Shown here: positions 16,192-24,742 of the stretch, piece after piece
How positions within the stretch are numbered: the first letter of the stretch is position 1
Layout: the number at the start of each line of letters is the position of its first letter
DNA from: CAYNQK01 sp964470375
Lineage (GTDB): Bacteria > Spirochaetota > Spirochaetia > Treponematales > JBGSOB01
Length of the DNA stretch: 64,000 nucleotides
Direction of reading: 5' to 3'
Assembly: GCA_964470375.1 (NCBI GenBank)
Contig: CAYYCP010000002.1
Coordinates: 1 to 64,000, forward strand
The notes under the pieces: model-generated
The model's database searches: none
What the model was told of the DNA's origin: nothing
The model's input: the letters and a program-made list of their open reading frames with translations, nothing else
Program-made: the position numbers and the translations under genes

Positions 16192-17276
16192 CCCTGCGCC
16201 CCCGCTTCCTGGCCCTGGCCCTCGTACTCGTCTCGCGGTTCTTGACTGCCCAGGGCACGGCCTTCTACGCCTCGGACGAGGCGGGCATGGCCTTCGAGGA
16301 AATACCATCATTCCGCACCGCCGATCATGAATACTTCCTCGAGGTGAGCCGCCAGGCAGGGAAGGAGACACGCGTCCTCCGCTCGGCCGATGGCCGGGAA
16401 CTCAAGTCCTGGATCTGTGAGATGGGGGATTCGGGGCGACCGGCCCTCATGAGCTACGCCGAGGGAGGGAAGCTGACCAGGCGGGAACGCTACGACGGGA
16501 AGGGCTTCCTGGTGGCCGAGGAGGTCTATGAGGGCGGCGGAGTGAGTCAGCGTATCGACTATTCCTGGGCCGATGGCCGTCTGACCGCGGCCACCGCTCG
16601 CGGCGGTGATGGGCTCATTCTCTATTCTGATAGCTACCTCTACTCGACCTCGGGTAGCCTGCGCGAGATGCGCCGCACGTATGCGGACGGCCGAATCGAG
16701 TCAGCCGGGGCCGACAGCCTGGGCGGAAAGACGCTGCGCAGCTGGCAGAGCGACTCGGGCGTGACGCGCTTCACGAACTACGCCCTGGACGGGCGCCCAT
16801 CGGCCATAGAGACATGGCGCGAGGGGGCGCCTCTATTGAGCGAGGAGCGCCGTCGTTCCGCGGATGGCGGCCTGGACATTCTGGAGGATACGACGCGGGG
16901 CACCCGTACGGAGCGAGAGTACGGCAAGCAGGGGAGATTGGCCACGGAGACGACTTTCCAAGGCAAGAAGCTCATCGTAGAGACTATCTATGCCTATGAC
17001 CCCGAGGGCCGCCTCAGCGAAAAGACGATCAGCGCCGGGGCTTCGGTTGAACGCGTCATCTATGCCTATGACGGGGCCGGGAACCTGGCCGAAGAGACCC
17101 ATTATGTCGACGGGGAGCTGCAGAAAAAGATTATCACCATAGCGCCGGGAAAGACCCGGACGGAGCTCTACCGTCTGGGTTCCCTGTATGTGCGCTATAC
17201 CAGCGTGGATGGCCGCAAGCGCTCGGAGGAGATCATCGTGGACGGCAAGGTCGTTCGAAGCAGGGAATTCCGCTGA
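16188..17276 (+). CDS. Secreted repeat protein (RHS/MORN-like repeats)
   Basis: 362 residues with a signal peptide ('LALALVLVSRFLTAQG') and about ten short beta-hairpin repeats of the form Y-D/A-x-G-R-L-x-x-E, such as 'YDGKGFLVAEEVYEG', 'YGKQGRLATETTFQG', 'YDPEGRLSEKTISAG' and 'YDGAGNLAEETHYVDG'. These look like RHS/YD or antitoxin-type MORN-like repeats but far fewer than in Rhs toxins, and no toxin domain follows. GTG start overlaps ftsY; the stop shares one base with lolC. Being directly upstream of lolCDE, it may be an envelope component linked with lipoprotein sorting, which is an inference. Confidence 0.65.
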   Translation: MTLRPRFLALALVLVSRFLTAQGTAFYASDEAGMAFEEIPSFRTADHEYFLEVSRQAGKETRVLRSADGRELKSWICEMGDSGRPALMSYAEGGKLTRRERYDGKGFLVAEEVYEGGGVSQRIDYSWADGRLTAATARGGDGLILYSDSYLYSTSGSLREMRRTYADGRIESAGADSLGGKTLRSWQSDSGVTRFTNYALDGRPSAIETWREGAPLLSEERRRSADGGLDILEDTTRGTRTEREYGKQGRLATETTFQGKKLIVETIYAYDPEGRLSEKTISAGASVERVIYAYDGAGNLAEETHYVDGELQKKIITIAPGKTRTELYRLGSLYVRYTSVDGRKRSEEIIVDGKVVRSREFR

Positions 17277-18571
17277 TGGCCGGCGCCTGGACCCTCTTCG
17301 CGGCAATGCGATACTTCTGGTCCTCCCGGCGGGGACGCAACGCGGCCTCATCGGCCCTGTCTGTCCTCCAAATGGCCCTGGGTACGGCCATCCTGATCGT
17401 GGTCACCGGGGTGATGAACGGTTTCCAGACCGGCTTCATCTCCAGCATCCTGGAAATAGGTTCCTATCACGTGCGCATCGACCTTCCCCTGGAAAGGCTG
17501 GAAGCGGCCCGCGACGCCCTTGAGGCCGATAAGCGCGTGCGCAGCGTAACCCGCTTCGCCGATGTCCAGGCTTTGGCACAGGGGCGGGGCGCTTCGGCAC
17601 GGGCGGTCAACTTGCGCCTCCTGGATGACGACGCCTTGGGACGCGATCATGGCCTGGCCGAGGCCCTGGGATTCCAGCCCGGGGAAATCCCCCTGCTCGG
17701 GCCTGGGGAAATCGTCCTGGGTCGGGAACTCGGAAATTGGCTGGGCCTGCGGGATGGCGCCGAGGTGGAACTCACGAGCATCGGCCTTGATCCCGAGTGG
17801 GGGTTGATCCCCGAGCGCTTCCGTTTCCGCCTGCTGGCCAGCTTCAGCAGCGCCGGCAAGTGGTACGAGTACGACCAGGGCTGGGCCCTGGCGTCCTTCG
17901 AGTCGGGGGCGGGCATGCTGGCAGGCCAGGCAGAGGCCAGCCTGGGGATCAAGTTGACCGACCGCTCCGCGGACGCCACCTTCATCGAATCCTTGAAAGG
18001 CCGTCAGGTATTCGAGGGGGCTGAGGTCGTCTCTTGGCGGGAGGCCAACCGGGCCTTCTTCGGCGCCCTGAGGATGGAGAAAACCGTGCTCATGCTGGTG
18101 ATCGGCCTGGTCTTCCTGATTATCGCGGCTAATATCTTTCACTCGATGCAGCGGTCCGTACGCGAGCGGCGCGAGGACCTAGGCGTCCTCAGGGCCATCG
18201 GCTCCTCGCCGGCCGAGATAATGCGTATCTTCGTCATCGAGGGGGCAATGATCGGGCTGGCCGGGGCTCTGGCCGGCCTCGTCCTGGGCTTGGCCCTGAC
18301 ATACAACATCAACGCCGTATTCGCCGCCCTGGAGAGGGGCGTCAACGCATTCTTTGGCCTGTCCCTGGCCCTGGCAGGACGCGGGGCTGTCAGGGATTTC
18401 GCCATATTCTCGCCGCGCTACTTCTATATCGATCAGGTGCCGGCCGCGGTATTCTTCTCTGAGGCGCTGACAGCCTTCATCGCCAGCCTGGGCTCGGCCC
18501 TGGCCGCCTCCGTCCTGGCGGCCCGTCCCCTATCCAGGCTGAATCCTCAGGAGATCATCAGGCATGAGTGA
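17276..18571 (+). CDS. lolC: ABC transporter permease, LolC/LolE family (first)
   Basis: Inner-membrane subunit of an ABC exporter of the lipoprotein-releasing type. 431 residues: one N-terminal membrane segment after 'MRYFWSSRRGRNAASSALSV', a large periplasmic MacB-like core (about 50-260), then three membrane segments in an FtsX domain with 'ERREDLGVLRAIGSSPAEIMRIFVIEGAMIG', the typical LolC/E coupling region. The C-terminus 'RPLSRLNPQEIIRHE' is the usual ending. Overlaps lolD by 8 bases. The order permease-ATPase-permease matches LolCDE; spirochaetes have many lipoproteins, so sorting or release is the probable task. Confidence 0.85.
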   Translation: MAGAWTLFAAMRYFWSSRRGRNAASSALSVLQMALGTAILIVVTGVMNGFQTGFISSILEIGSYHVRIDLPLERLEAARDALEADKRVRSVTRFADVQALAQGRGASARAVNLRLLDDDALGRDHGLAEALGFQPGEIPLLGPGEIVLGRELGNWLGLRDGAEVELTSIGLDPEWGLIPERFRFRLLASFSSAGKWYEYDQGWALASFESGAGMLAGQAEASLGIKLTDRSADATFIESLKGRQVFEGAEVVSWREANRAFFGALRMEKTVLMLVIGLVFLIIAANIFHSMQRSVRERREDLGVLRAIGSSPAEIMRIFVIEGAMIGLAGALAGLVLGLALTYNINAVFAALERGVNAFFGLSLALAGRGAVRDFAIFSPRYFYIDQVPAAVFFSEALTAFIASLGSALAASVLAARPLSRLNPQEIIRHE

Positions 18572-19244
18572 GCTGGCACTGCAGGCGATCGGCCTGCGCA
18601 AGGAATTCCGCACGGGCTCGGAAACCCTCTCAATCCTGCGGGGAATAGATCTGGAGATCCAGGCCGGCAGGACTGTGGCGGTCACCGGGGAGAGCGGCTC
18701 GGGCAAGAGTACCCTCCTATCCATCCTGGGCGGGCTGGACGCGCCCAGCTCGGGCGATGTCGTATCCGGGCCCTATCGCCTATCAGCCCTGGACGAGGCC
18801 GGGCTGACTCTCTACCGCCGGCGCCGGGTGGGCTTCATTTTCCAATTCCACTTTCTCCTGCGCGACTTCAGCGCCATGGAGAACGTTCTCCTGGCCGGCC
18901 TGATGGACGGACAGGAGAGACGGGCGGCCGCCGCCCGGGCCAGGGCCCTCCTTGGGGACGTGGGTCTTTCGGGCAGGCTGGGGTACTATCCTTCCCAGCT
19001 CTCGGGCGGGGAGCGCCAGCGCGTGGCCGTTGCCAGGGCCCTTATGAACGACCCGGCCGTGATTCTAGCGGACGAGCCCACAGGCAACCTGGACGAGTCC
19101 AATTCCAGGACCGTGGCAGGCATTCTCTTCGAGGCCGTACGCAGTCGAGGCAAGGCCATGGTCCTGGTGACCCATGACCGATCCCTGGCGGCCCAGTGCG
19201 ACCAGGGCTACCTCCTCAGGGAAGGCGGCCTGGTGCAGTTATGA
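18564..19244 (+). CDS. lolD: ABC transporter ATP-binding protein, LolD-like
   Basis: 226 residues. Walker A 'GESGSGKST' (about 43-51), Q-loop region 'FIFQFHFLL', signature 'LSGGERQRVAVARAL', Walker B 'VILADEPTGNLDE' and the H-loop 'LVTHD'. This is the MacB/LolD/FtsE type of ATPase that drives permeases with an FtsX domain. The ATG at 18564 lies within the end of lolC, and the stop overlaps the start of the second permease (ATGA). Confidence 0.92.
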   Translation: MSELALQAIGLRKEFRTGSETLSILRGIDLEIQAGRTVAVTGESGSGKSTLLSILGGLDAPSSGDVVSGPYRLSALDEAGLTLYRRRRVGFIFQFHFLLRDFSAMENVLLAGLMDGQERRAAAARARALLGDVGLSGRLGYYPSQLSGGERQRVAVARALMNDPAVILADEPTGNLDESNSRTVAGILFEAVRSRGKAMVLVTHDRSLAAQCDQGYLLREGGLVQL

Positions 19245-20563
19245 AGGCCGGCGCCGTATTTCTCATTTCGTCGCGCCTCCTCTTCGGACGCCGCGGATCA
19301 GGCGGAGGGGGCGCGGCGGGGCGGAGCCTGCGAAGCGCCATCATCGGGATAGCCCTATCCCTCCTGCCCCTAGTGGTCATCCTCGAACTGGCCGACGGAA
19401 TGATCGAGGGCATCATGAGCCGCTACGTCGAGCTGGAAAATTACCACTACAGCGCGGAATACCCGTCCGCCTTGGATCTAGAGGAGATGGAGGCGGCGGC
19501 GGCCCGCCTCAGGCGGCAGGGGGGGGTCGATTCCGCCTATGTGGAGCGCAGAGGCGCAGGTGTCGCTATGAAGGGCCTCCTGCGCAACGGGGTAGAGCTC
19601 AGGGCGATCGATCCGGCCATGCTGTCCAGTGATCCGGCCTTCAGGCGCCTCATGCGCGTGGAGGCCGGGCGCTTGGAGCTGCCTGATAGGAATTCCGCCC
19701 TGGTAGGCTCGGCTCTGGCGGGCAAACTCGGTCTCGAGGTCGGGGATTCCCTGAGCCTCCTCAGCCTGCGCGGTACGGGCGGGGGACGGACCGTGCCGCG
19801 CCTCAGCAACCTGCGCGTCACGGGCATAATTTCCTCGGGCTACCAGGAGATGGACGCTCTCTGGCTCCTGGTCCCCCTGGAGCTGGGCTATGGCATTCTG
19901 GGACCGGACAGTTCGCGGGCCTTCATCGGCATAAAGGCTGAGGGCGGAGCATCCTCGCCCGAGGGCTGGGGCGAGCCGCCCCTCCAGTCCGAGCTGCGCC
20001 GGGCCCTAGGGCCTGGCTGGATGGTGGAGCACTGGTCCTCCTCCCTGGACTCGACGTACCGCTCCCTCCTCACCATGAAGTCTCTTCTCCTCTTCATTTC
20101 GGCCATGATCCTCACCGTAGCCGCGGTGAACGTCAGCTCGGCCGTGCTGATGATGGTGATCGAGCGCCGCTCGGACATCGCTGTTCTCAAGGGCATAGGG
20201 GCATCCCAGGCCGGCATCACCCTGGCCTTCACCGCCGCCGGGGCCTTCATAGGCCTGGTGGCCGTGGCCGCCGGCATGGCCCTGGGCATCTTCCTGGCCG
20301 TCAACGTCAACCAGGGCATCGCCCTCCTGGATAGCACGGTCAACGCCATCCTGAGCCTCAATGCTCGCCTTCTCGGTGTGAGCGCGGAACCATTCAGGCT
20401 CCTGGACCCCGGACTGTACCTGGTCGACATCCCCATCCGCCTGGATTACCGGGAGCTCACGGGCGCAGCCTGCCTGGCGGTTTTTCTCTCGGCCTTCGCC
20501 GCTTGGGTTCCGGCGCGGCGCACGCGCTTCATTCCACCCTTGGAGCTTCTCAGGAGGGCATGA
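19241..20563 (+). CDS. lolE: ABC transporter permease, LolC/LolE family (second)
   Basis: 440 residues, paralogous to the gene at 17276: N-terminal 'SRLLFGRRGS' and one membrane segment, a periplasmic core, then a three-segment FtsX domain with 'IERRSDIAVLKGIGASQAGITLAFTAAGAFIG', ending 'ARRTRFIPPLELLRRA'. Start chosen at 19241 because it overlaps the lolD stop (ATGA) and avoids a poor N-terminal extension from 19196. With lolC and lolD it forms a full exporter. LolE rather than MacB is favoured since no adaptor gene is present. Confidence 0.85.
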   Translation: MKAGAVFLISSRLLFGRRGSGGGGAAGRSLRSAIIGIALSLLPLVVILELADGMIEGIMSRYVELENYHYSAEYPSALDLEEMEAAAARLRRQGGVDSAYVERRGAGVAMKGLLRNGVELRAIDPAMLSSDPAFRRLMRVEAGRLELPDRNSALVGSALAGKLGLEVGDSLSLLSLRGTGGGRTVPRLSNLRVTGIISSGYQEMDALWLLVPLELGYGILGPDSSRAFIGIKAEGGASSPEGWGEPPLQSELRRALGPGWMVEHWSSSLDSTYRSLLTMKSLLLFISAMILTVAAVNVSSAVLMMVIERRSDIAVLKGIGASQAGITLAFTAAGAFIGLVAVAAGMALGIFLAVNVNQGIALLDSTVNAILSLNARLLGVSAEPFRLLDPGLYLVDIPIRLDYRELTGAACLAVFLSAFAAWVPARRTRFIPPLELLRRA

Positions 20564-20618
20564 GGGGATGGCCAGGGCATGCCTCAGCCGGGGGCAGCCG
20601 AAACCGAGCCGGCGCTAG

Positions 20619-20647
20619 TTCAATTCCACCCTGATCTGCTGTATAGT
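20619..20647 (+). promoter_or_regulatory. Putative recA promoter
   Basis: TTCAAT (20619-20624), 17-base spacer, TATAGT (20642-20647), with about 58 bases of leader before the ribosome site. No clear LexA or other inverted operator is seen in 20564-20711. Confidence 0.55.
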
Positions 20648-20711
20648 GCTTTCGGCGGCAGTACCCTGAAGCGCGGCTGCCCGGATACGCGATACTGTGC
20701 GGAGGTGGAAC

Positions 20712-21929
20712 ATGGCGAAGGATACGGAGCGCGCCGAGGAGTCGACCGAGAAGGCCAAGGCCCTCGAGGCGGCCAGGCTGCAGATAGAGAAGCAGTATGG
20801 GCAGGGCTCGCTCATGAAGCTGGGGGCCCACGTGGACGTCGGCGGCATAGAGGCCATATCCTCGGGATCCATACTCCTGGACGAGTGCCTGGGCATCGGC
20901 GGCTACCCGCGTGGGCGGGTCATAGAGATTTACGGCCCGGAGAGTTCGGGCAAGACCACCCTGGCCCTGCACGCTATCGCTGAGGCCCAGCGCGCGGGGG
21001 GCATCGCCGCCTTCGTGGATGCGGAACACGCCCTTGATCCGGTCTACGCCCGCAACCTGGGCGTGAACATAGACGAGTTGTGGGTTTCCCAGCCGGATTC
21101 CGGGGAGCAGGCCCTGGAAATCGCCGAGACCCTCATCCGCACTGGCTCGGTGGACGTGATCGTGGTGGACTCGGTGGCCGCCTTGACCCCCCAGGCGGAG
21201 ATAGAGGGCGACATGGGCGACGCACACGTGGGCCTGCAGGCCCGCCTGATGAGTCAGGCCCTGCGCAAGCTGACCGCCACCATCGGAAAGTCCAAGACCG
21301 TCCTCATATTCATCAATCAGATCCGCATGAAGATCGGGGTGATGTTCGGCAATCCCGAGACCACTACCGGCGGAAACGCCCTCAAGTTCTACTCCTCGGT
21401 GCGCCTGGAAGTCCGCAAGATCGAGACTATAGAGCGCGGGGACGACGAGGCCGTGGGCAATAAGGTGCGGGTCAAGGTAGTCAAGAACAAGGTTGCGCCG
21501 CCCTTCCGGAAATGCGAGCTGGAGATCATGTTCGGCAAGGGCATCTCCTGGTCGGGCGGCCTGGTGGACGCGGCGGTCAAGTACGACATCGTCCGGAAGT
21601 CGGGGGCCTGGTTCTCCTACGGCGAGGAGAAGATCGGCCAGGGACGGGAGAACGTCAAGCTCTTCCTGGAGACGAATCGCGATGTGGCGACGGAAATAGA
21701 GCGTCGGGTCCGTGAGCGCATCTTCCCCGAGGCGGCCGCCAAGGAGGCCGCCCAAACCAAACACCCCGAGGCCCGCAAGGCCTCGACGCCCTCGGCGGCT
21801 GCCTCTCCCGGCGCCGAGACGTCCAGGCCCAAGGCCGCTGCAGAACCAGCGTCCAGCGCAGCCGAGCCGCCCGCCCGAGGCCCGGGCCGCCCTCCCAAGC
21901 CCAAGGCGGAGGATTCCGGGCTCTTTTGA
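20712..21929 (+). CDS. recA: Recombinase RecA with long C-terminal tail
   Basis: Strand-exchange ATPase for homologous recombination and SOS signalling. 405 residues against about 350 usually. Walker A 'GPESSGKTTLALH' (about 74-86), 'YGQGSLMKLG' N-terminal signature, 'VDSVAALTP' Walker B, L2 'NQIRMKIGVMFGNPETTTGG'. After about residue 335 the core ends and a 65-residue Ala/Pro/Glu tail follows, closing with 'RGPGRPPKPKAEDSG', which contains a GRP core like an AT-hook. Start at 20712 follows GGAGGT by 6 bases. The stop shares one base with folK. Confidence 0.96.
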   Translation: MAKDTERAEESTEKAKALEAARLQIEKQYGQGSLMKLGAHVDVGGIEAISSGSILLDECLGIGGYPRGRVIEIYGPESSGKTTLALHAIAEAQRAGGIAAFVDAEHALDPVYARNLGVNIDELWVSQPDSGEQALEIAETLIRTGSVDVIVVDSVAALTPQAEIEGDMGDAHVGLQARLMSQALRKLTATIGKSKTVLIFINQIRMKIGVMFGNPETTTGGNALKFYSSVRLEVRKIETIERGDDEAVGNKVRVKVVKNKVAPPFRKCELEIMFGKGISWSGGLVDAAVKYDIVRKSGAWFSYGEEKIGQGRENVKLFLETNRDVATEIERRVRERIFPEAAAKEAAQTKHPEARKASTPSAAASPGAETSRPKAAAEPASSAAEPPARGPGRPPKPKAEDSGLF

Positions 21930-22441
21930 TGCCGAAGGTCTACCTATCCCTCGGTTCCAACAGAGGCGACAGCCCGGCCATACTGCGAGCAGCCGTGGAG
22001 GCCCTCAGGGGCCTCCTGGGGGGCCTGCGGGCATCCAATCTCTACCTGAGCGATCCCATGTACCTCAGGGATCAGCCCGCCTTCCTCAATCTGGCTGTAA
22101 CCGGTGACTGCCTACTGGCGCCCCTGGAACTCCTGGACGCCATCCAGGGCATCGAGGCGCGATTCGGGCGGGACCGGTCCAGGGAGCGTTCCAAGGGCCC
22201 GCGAAGCCTTGACATCGATATACTCCTCTATGGGGACCTAGTCATCGATAGCGACCGCCTCGTCTTGCCCCATCCCCGCATGGCCGAACGCAAATTCGCC
22301 CTCCTGCCCCTTCTGGAATTGGAGGGAGGTCTGGTTTGGCCGGGCGGGGGGGGGAGCCTGTCCGATAGCCTGGACGCCCTGGCCCCGCAGGGTATTTACT
22401 ATTGGAGCCTCGCGCGCTATAGTCTCTGCCAATCCCGATGA
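21929..22441 (+). CDS. folK: 2-amino-4-hydroxy-6-hydroxymethyldihydropteridine pyrophosphokinase
   Basis: Transfers pyrophosphate from ATP to 6-hydroxymethyl-dihydropterin in folate synthesis. 170 residues with 'YLSLGSNRGD' at the N-terminus, 'FLNLAVTGD', 'RDRSRERSKGPRSLDIDILL' carrying the metal-binding DxD (about 95-99), and 'LPHPRMAERKFALLPLLEL'. Complete by family standards. No other folate gene is near; its place between recA and scpA is probably operon filler. Overlaps scpA by 4 bases. Confidence 0.94.
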   Translation: MPKVYLSLGSNRGDSPAILRAAVEALRGLLGGLRASNLYLSDPMYLRDQPAFLNLAVTGDCLLAPLELLDAIQGIEARFGRDRSRERSKGPRSLDIDILLYGDLVIDSDRLVLPHPRMAERKFALLPLLELEGGLVWPGGGGSLSDSLDALAPQGIYYWSLARYSLCQSR

Positions 22442-23313
22442 GCGATGCTGCCGAATTCGAGCACGACCAGGATCCAGCCAGATATTTCCATCTCCAGGAT
22501 TTCGAGGGTCCCCTGGATCTGCTGCTCTTCCTCATAAAAAAGAACGAGATCAACATCTACGATATACCCATCGCCTCCATCACCGAGCAGTTCATAGAGT
22601 ACCTCTCCTGGGCCGAATCGGTGAGCCTCGAGTCTCTGACGGACTTCTATGCCATGGCCGCCACCCTCCTCCTCATCAAGTCGCGCATGCTCCTGCCCAT
22701 CGAGTCCGATCTGGGCGAGGAGGCCGATGACCCGCGGAGCACGCTGGTGGAGACCCTGATCGAGTACCAGCGCTATAAGAAGCTGTCTGAGCTCATGGAG
22801 GAGAAGGAGCTTGAGGCCGAATGGGTGATCGAGCGCCGGAAGCTGCAAAAGCCGCTGCCCTTCGAGGATGAAGAGCAGCTCTGGGAGGAGCTGGACGTCT
22901 GGGACCTGCTGAAGGCCTTCAGTTCCCTCATGGCCAGTATGTCCTCGGAGCGCATCATCGACCTCTACGAGGAGGTCTCCATCAACGAGAAGATCACCCT
23001 CCTGGACGAGCTCCTGGACGCGCGCGAGGAAATTCTTTTCACCGACCTGGTGGTGCGCAAGGAATCCCTCCTGGACATCGTGTGCGCCTTCCTGGCCGTC
23101 CTGGAGGCGGTCAAGATGCGCATGGTCTCCATCCTGCAGCACCGACTTTTCGGTGATATCCGCATACGCAAGCGCGAGACCGGCCAGGGCGCCCCCGCGG
23201 CCTCGCCGGTGGAGGAAGCGGTCCCCCCGCCCGGGGAAAAAACCTCGGCCGGGACGGCGAGAGCCGCGGCCCGTGAGGCGGGGGAGGGCGAGCATGGGGT
23301 TCAACATGGATAA
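22438..23313 (+). CDS. scpA: Segregation and condensation protein A
   Basis: Kleisin that bridges SMC heads. 291 residues: N-terminal 'FEGPLDLLLFLIKKNEINIYDIPIASITEQFIEYL' block in slightly varied form (about 21-55), 'AATLLLIKSRMLLP' (about 78-91), acidic middle region, and the winged-helix C-terminus 'DLVVRKESLLDIVCAFLAVLEAVKMRMVSI'. The last 45 residues are a Pro/Ala/Glu tail that overlaps the scpB start by 20 bases. Paired with scpB as in most bacteria; smc is not in the window. Confidence 0.94.
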   Translation: MSDAAEFEHDQDPARYFHLQDFEGPLDLLLFLIKKNEINIYDIPIASITEQFIEYLSWAESVSLESLTDFYAMAATLLLIKSRMLLPIESDLGEEADDPRSTLVETLIEYQRYKKLSELMEEKELEAEWVIERRKLQKPLPFEDEEQLWEELDVWDLLKAFSSLMASMSSERIIDLYEEVSINEKITLLDELLDAREEILFTDLVVRKESLLDIVCAFLAVLEAVKMRMVSILQHRLFGDIRIRKRETGQGAPAASPVEEAVPPPGEKTSAGTARAAAREAGEGEHGVQHG

Positions 23314-23845
23314 TGAAATTGCCCTGATTGAAGCCATCATCTTCCTCGAATCCGAGCCTGTGGACGAGGAAGCCCTGGTGCGCATCTCCGGCCTCTCGCG
23401 CGAGGTGGTGGACAAGGCCCTGGAGTCCCTGCGCGAGCGCTTGGATCAACCCCAGTCCGGCCTGGAGCTGTCCAAGCTCTCAGGCGGTTGGGTCTTCATC
23501 CCGAAACGCGGACTCTGGGAATACCTGCGCGGGCGATATGGCCGCAAGAACGAGCAGAAGCTCTCGCGGGCGGCCCTGGAGACCCTGGCCATCATCGCCT
23601 ATTCCCAGCCGATCACCCGGGCCGAGATAGAATCAATCCGCGGCGTGGCCGCGGATAACATGATCCGCCTCCTCCAGGAGCGAGGCTTTGTACGCGAGGT
23701 CGGCAAGAAGGACGCCCCCGGCAAGCCCTGCCAATACGGGACCACCAAGGAATTCCTGAAGTTCTTCCGCCTGGCCTCTATAGCCGACCTGCCCCGCCTG
23801 GAGGACCTGGACGAGGAGCGATTTGAGCTCGATCCAGAGGAATGA
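23294..23845 (+). CDS. scpB: Segregation and condensation protein B
   Basis: 183 residues, two winged-helix domains: 'NEIALIEAIIFLESEPVDEEAL' (N-terminal), 'LSRAALETLAIIAYSQPITRAEIESIRGV' (the strongest ScpB signature, about 100-128) and 'LLQERGFVREVGKKDAPGKPCQYGTT'. Dimer that binds ScpA. Start at ATG 23294 follows 'gggagggcgag'; an ATG four codons later would also work. Overlaps scpA by 20 bases, implying translational coupling. Confidence 0.93.
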   Translation: MGFNMDNEIALIEAIIFLESEPVDEEALVRISGLSREVVDKALESLRERLDQPQSGLELSKLSGGWVFIPKRGLWEYLRGRYGRKNEQKLSRAALETLAIIAYSQPITRAEIESIRGVAADNMIRLLQERGFVREVGKKDAPGKPCQYGTTKEFLKFFRLASIADLPRLEDLDEERFELDPEE

Positions 23846-23855
23846 TGCCGAGCCG

Positions 23856-24578
23856 ATGCGCCTCCACCTCTTCATGGCCAGGGCCGGCGCGGCCTCCCGG
23901 CGGGCCGCTGAGCGCCTGATCGCCGAGGGGCACGTGCGCCTCAACGGTAAGGCTGTCACCAGGCCGGGCATCATCTGGAAGCCGGGCGACCGGGTGGAGC
24001 TGGACGGGAAGCTCTTGGCGCTGGAAGAGCGCCGTCTGTACATCCTCCTCAATAAACCGGTCGGGCGGGTCTGCACCTCCATCGATCCGGCCGGCCGTCC
24101 GACCGCCCTGGATCTCGTGCAGCCCCGATTCAAAGAACGCCTCTACGGGGTGGGTCGCTTGGACCAATTCTCCTCGGGTCTCCTCATCCTCACCAATGAC
24201 GGGGAATTCGCGAGAAGAGTAGGGCACCCCTCTGCGGGTATAGAGAAGGAATACTTGGTTCGCACAGAGGCGGAGATCCCTCCAGGCCTGCTCGCGGATT
24301 TCGAGAGGGGAATCCATGTAGAAGGGCGTGCGTACCGGGCCGCGGCCTGCCGTGAGCTGGGCCCGAACATGGCCTCCATCGTTCTTGTGGAGGGGCGCAA
24401 CCGCGAGATCCGGAGGGTTTTCGAGGCCGCCGGCGCCCGCATTCTGTCGCTCCAGCGCATCCGCATAGGCTGCCTACGCATTGAGGGCCTGGCCGAGGGG
24501 TCCTACCGCCTCATCACTGAGGAGGAGGTCAAGGACCTCTTGAGAGCCGGCGGGCGGGGTAGGGGGAAAGGGCAATGA
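23856..24578 (+). CDS. rluB: 23S rRNA pseudouridine synthase, RsuA/RluB family
   Basis: 240 residues: S4 RNA-binding domain ('HLFMARAGAASRRAAERLIAEGHVRLNGKAV') then the synthase domain with the catalytic Asp in 'GVGRLDQFSSGLLILTNDG' (about 104-122), 'EKEYLVR', and 'LVEGRNREIRRVFEAAGARIL'. It could be RluB, RluF or RsuA-type; the scpA-scpB-rluB order favours RluB. Its stop TGA at 24576-24578 lies in the left 55-base copy beside the first N run; after collapsing, it overlaps the cmk-rpsA start as ATGA. Confidence 0.92.
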   Translation: MRLHLFMARAGAASRRAAERLIAEGHVRLNGKAVTRPGIIWKPGDRVELDGKLLALEERRLYILLNKPVGRVCTSIDPAGRPTALDLVQPRFKERLYGVGRLDQFSSGLLILTNDGEFARRVGHPSAGIEKEYLVRTEAEIPPGLLADFERGIHVEGRAYRAAACRELGPNMASIVLVEGRNREIRRVFEAAGARILSLQRIRIGCLRIEGLAEGSYRLITEEEVKDLLRAGGRGRGKGQ

Positions 24579-24742
24579 TTGTCGCCANNNNNNNNNNNNN
24601 NNNNNNNNNNNNNNNNNNNNNNNNNNNNNNNNNNNNNNNNNNNNNNNNNNNNNNNNNNNNNNNNNNNNNNNNNNNNNNNNNNNNNNNGGACCTCTTGAGA
24701 GCCGGCGGGCGGGGTAGGGGGAAAGGGCAATGATTGTCGCCA
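24533..24742. other. Scaffold gap 1: 100 N between identical 55-base copies
   Basis: N from 24588 to 24687. The 55 bases before (24533-24587) and after (24688-24742) are identical. The copies cover the end of rluB and the start of cmk-rpsA. Removing 155 bases joins the genes with a 4-base overlap, so this is an unmerged contig overlap and not a real repeat. Confidence 0.95.

Noticed and set aside
20564..20711. LexA/SOS operator before recA
   Set aside because: No convincing inverted repeat of a known SOS box type could be found by eye around the promoter; spirochaete LexA boxes are variable, so absence is not proof.
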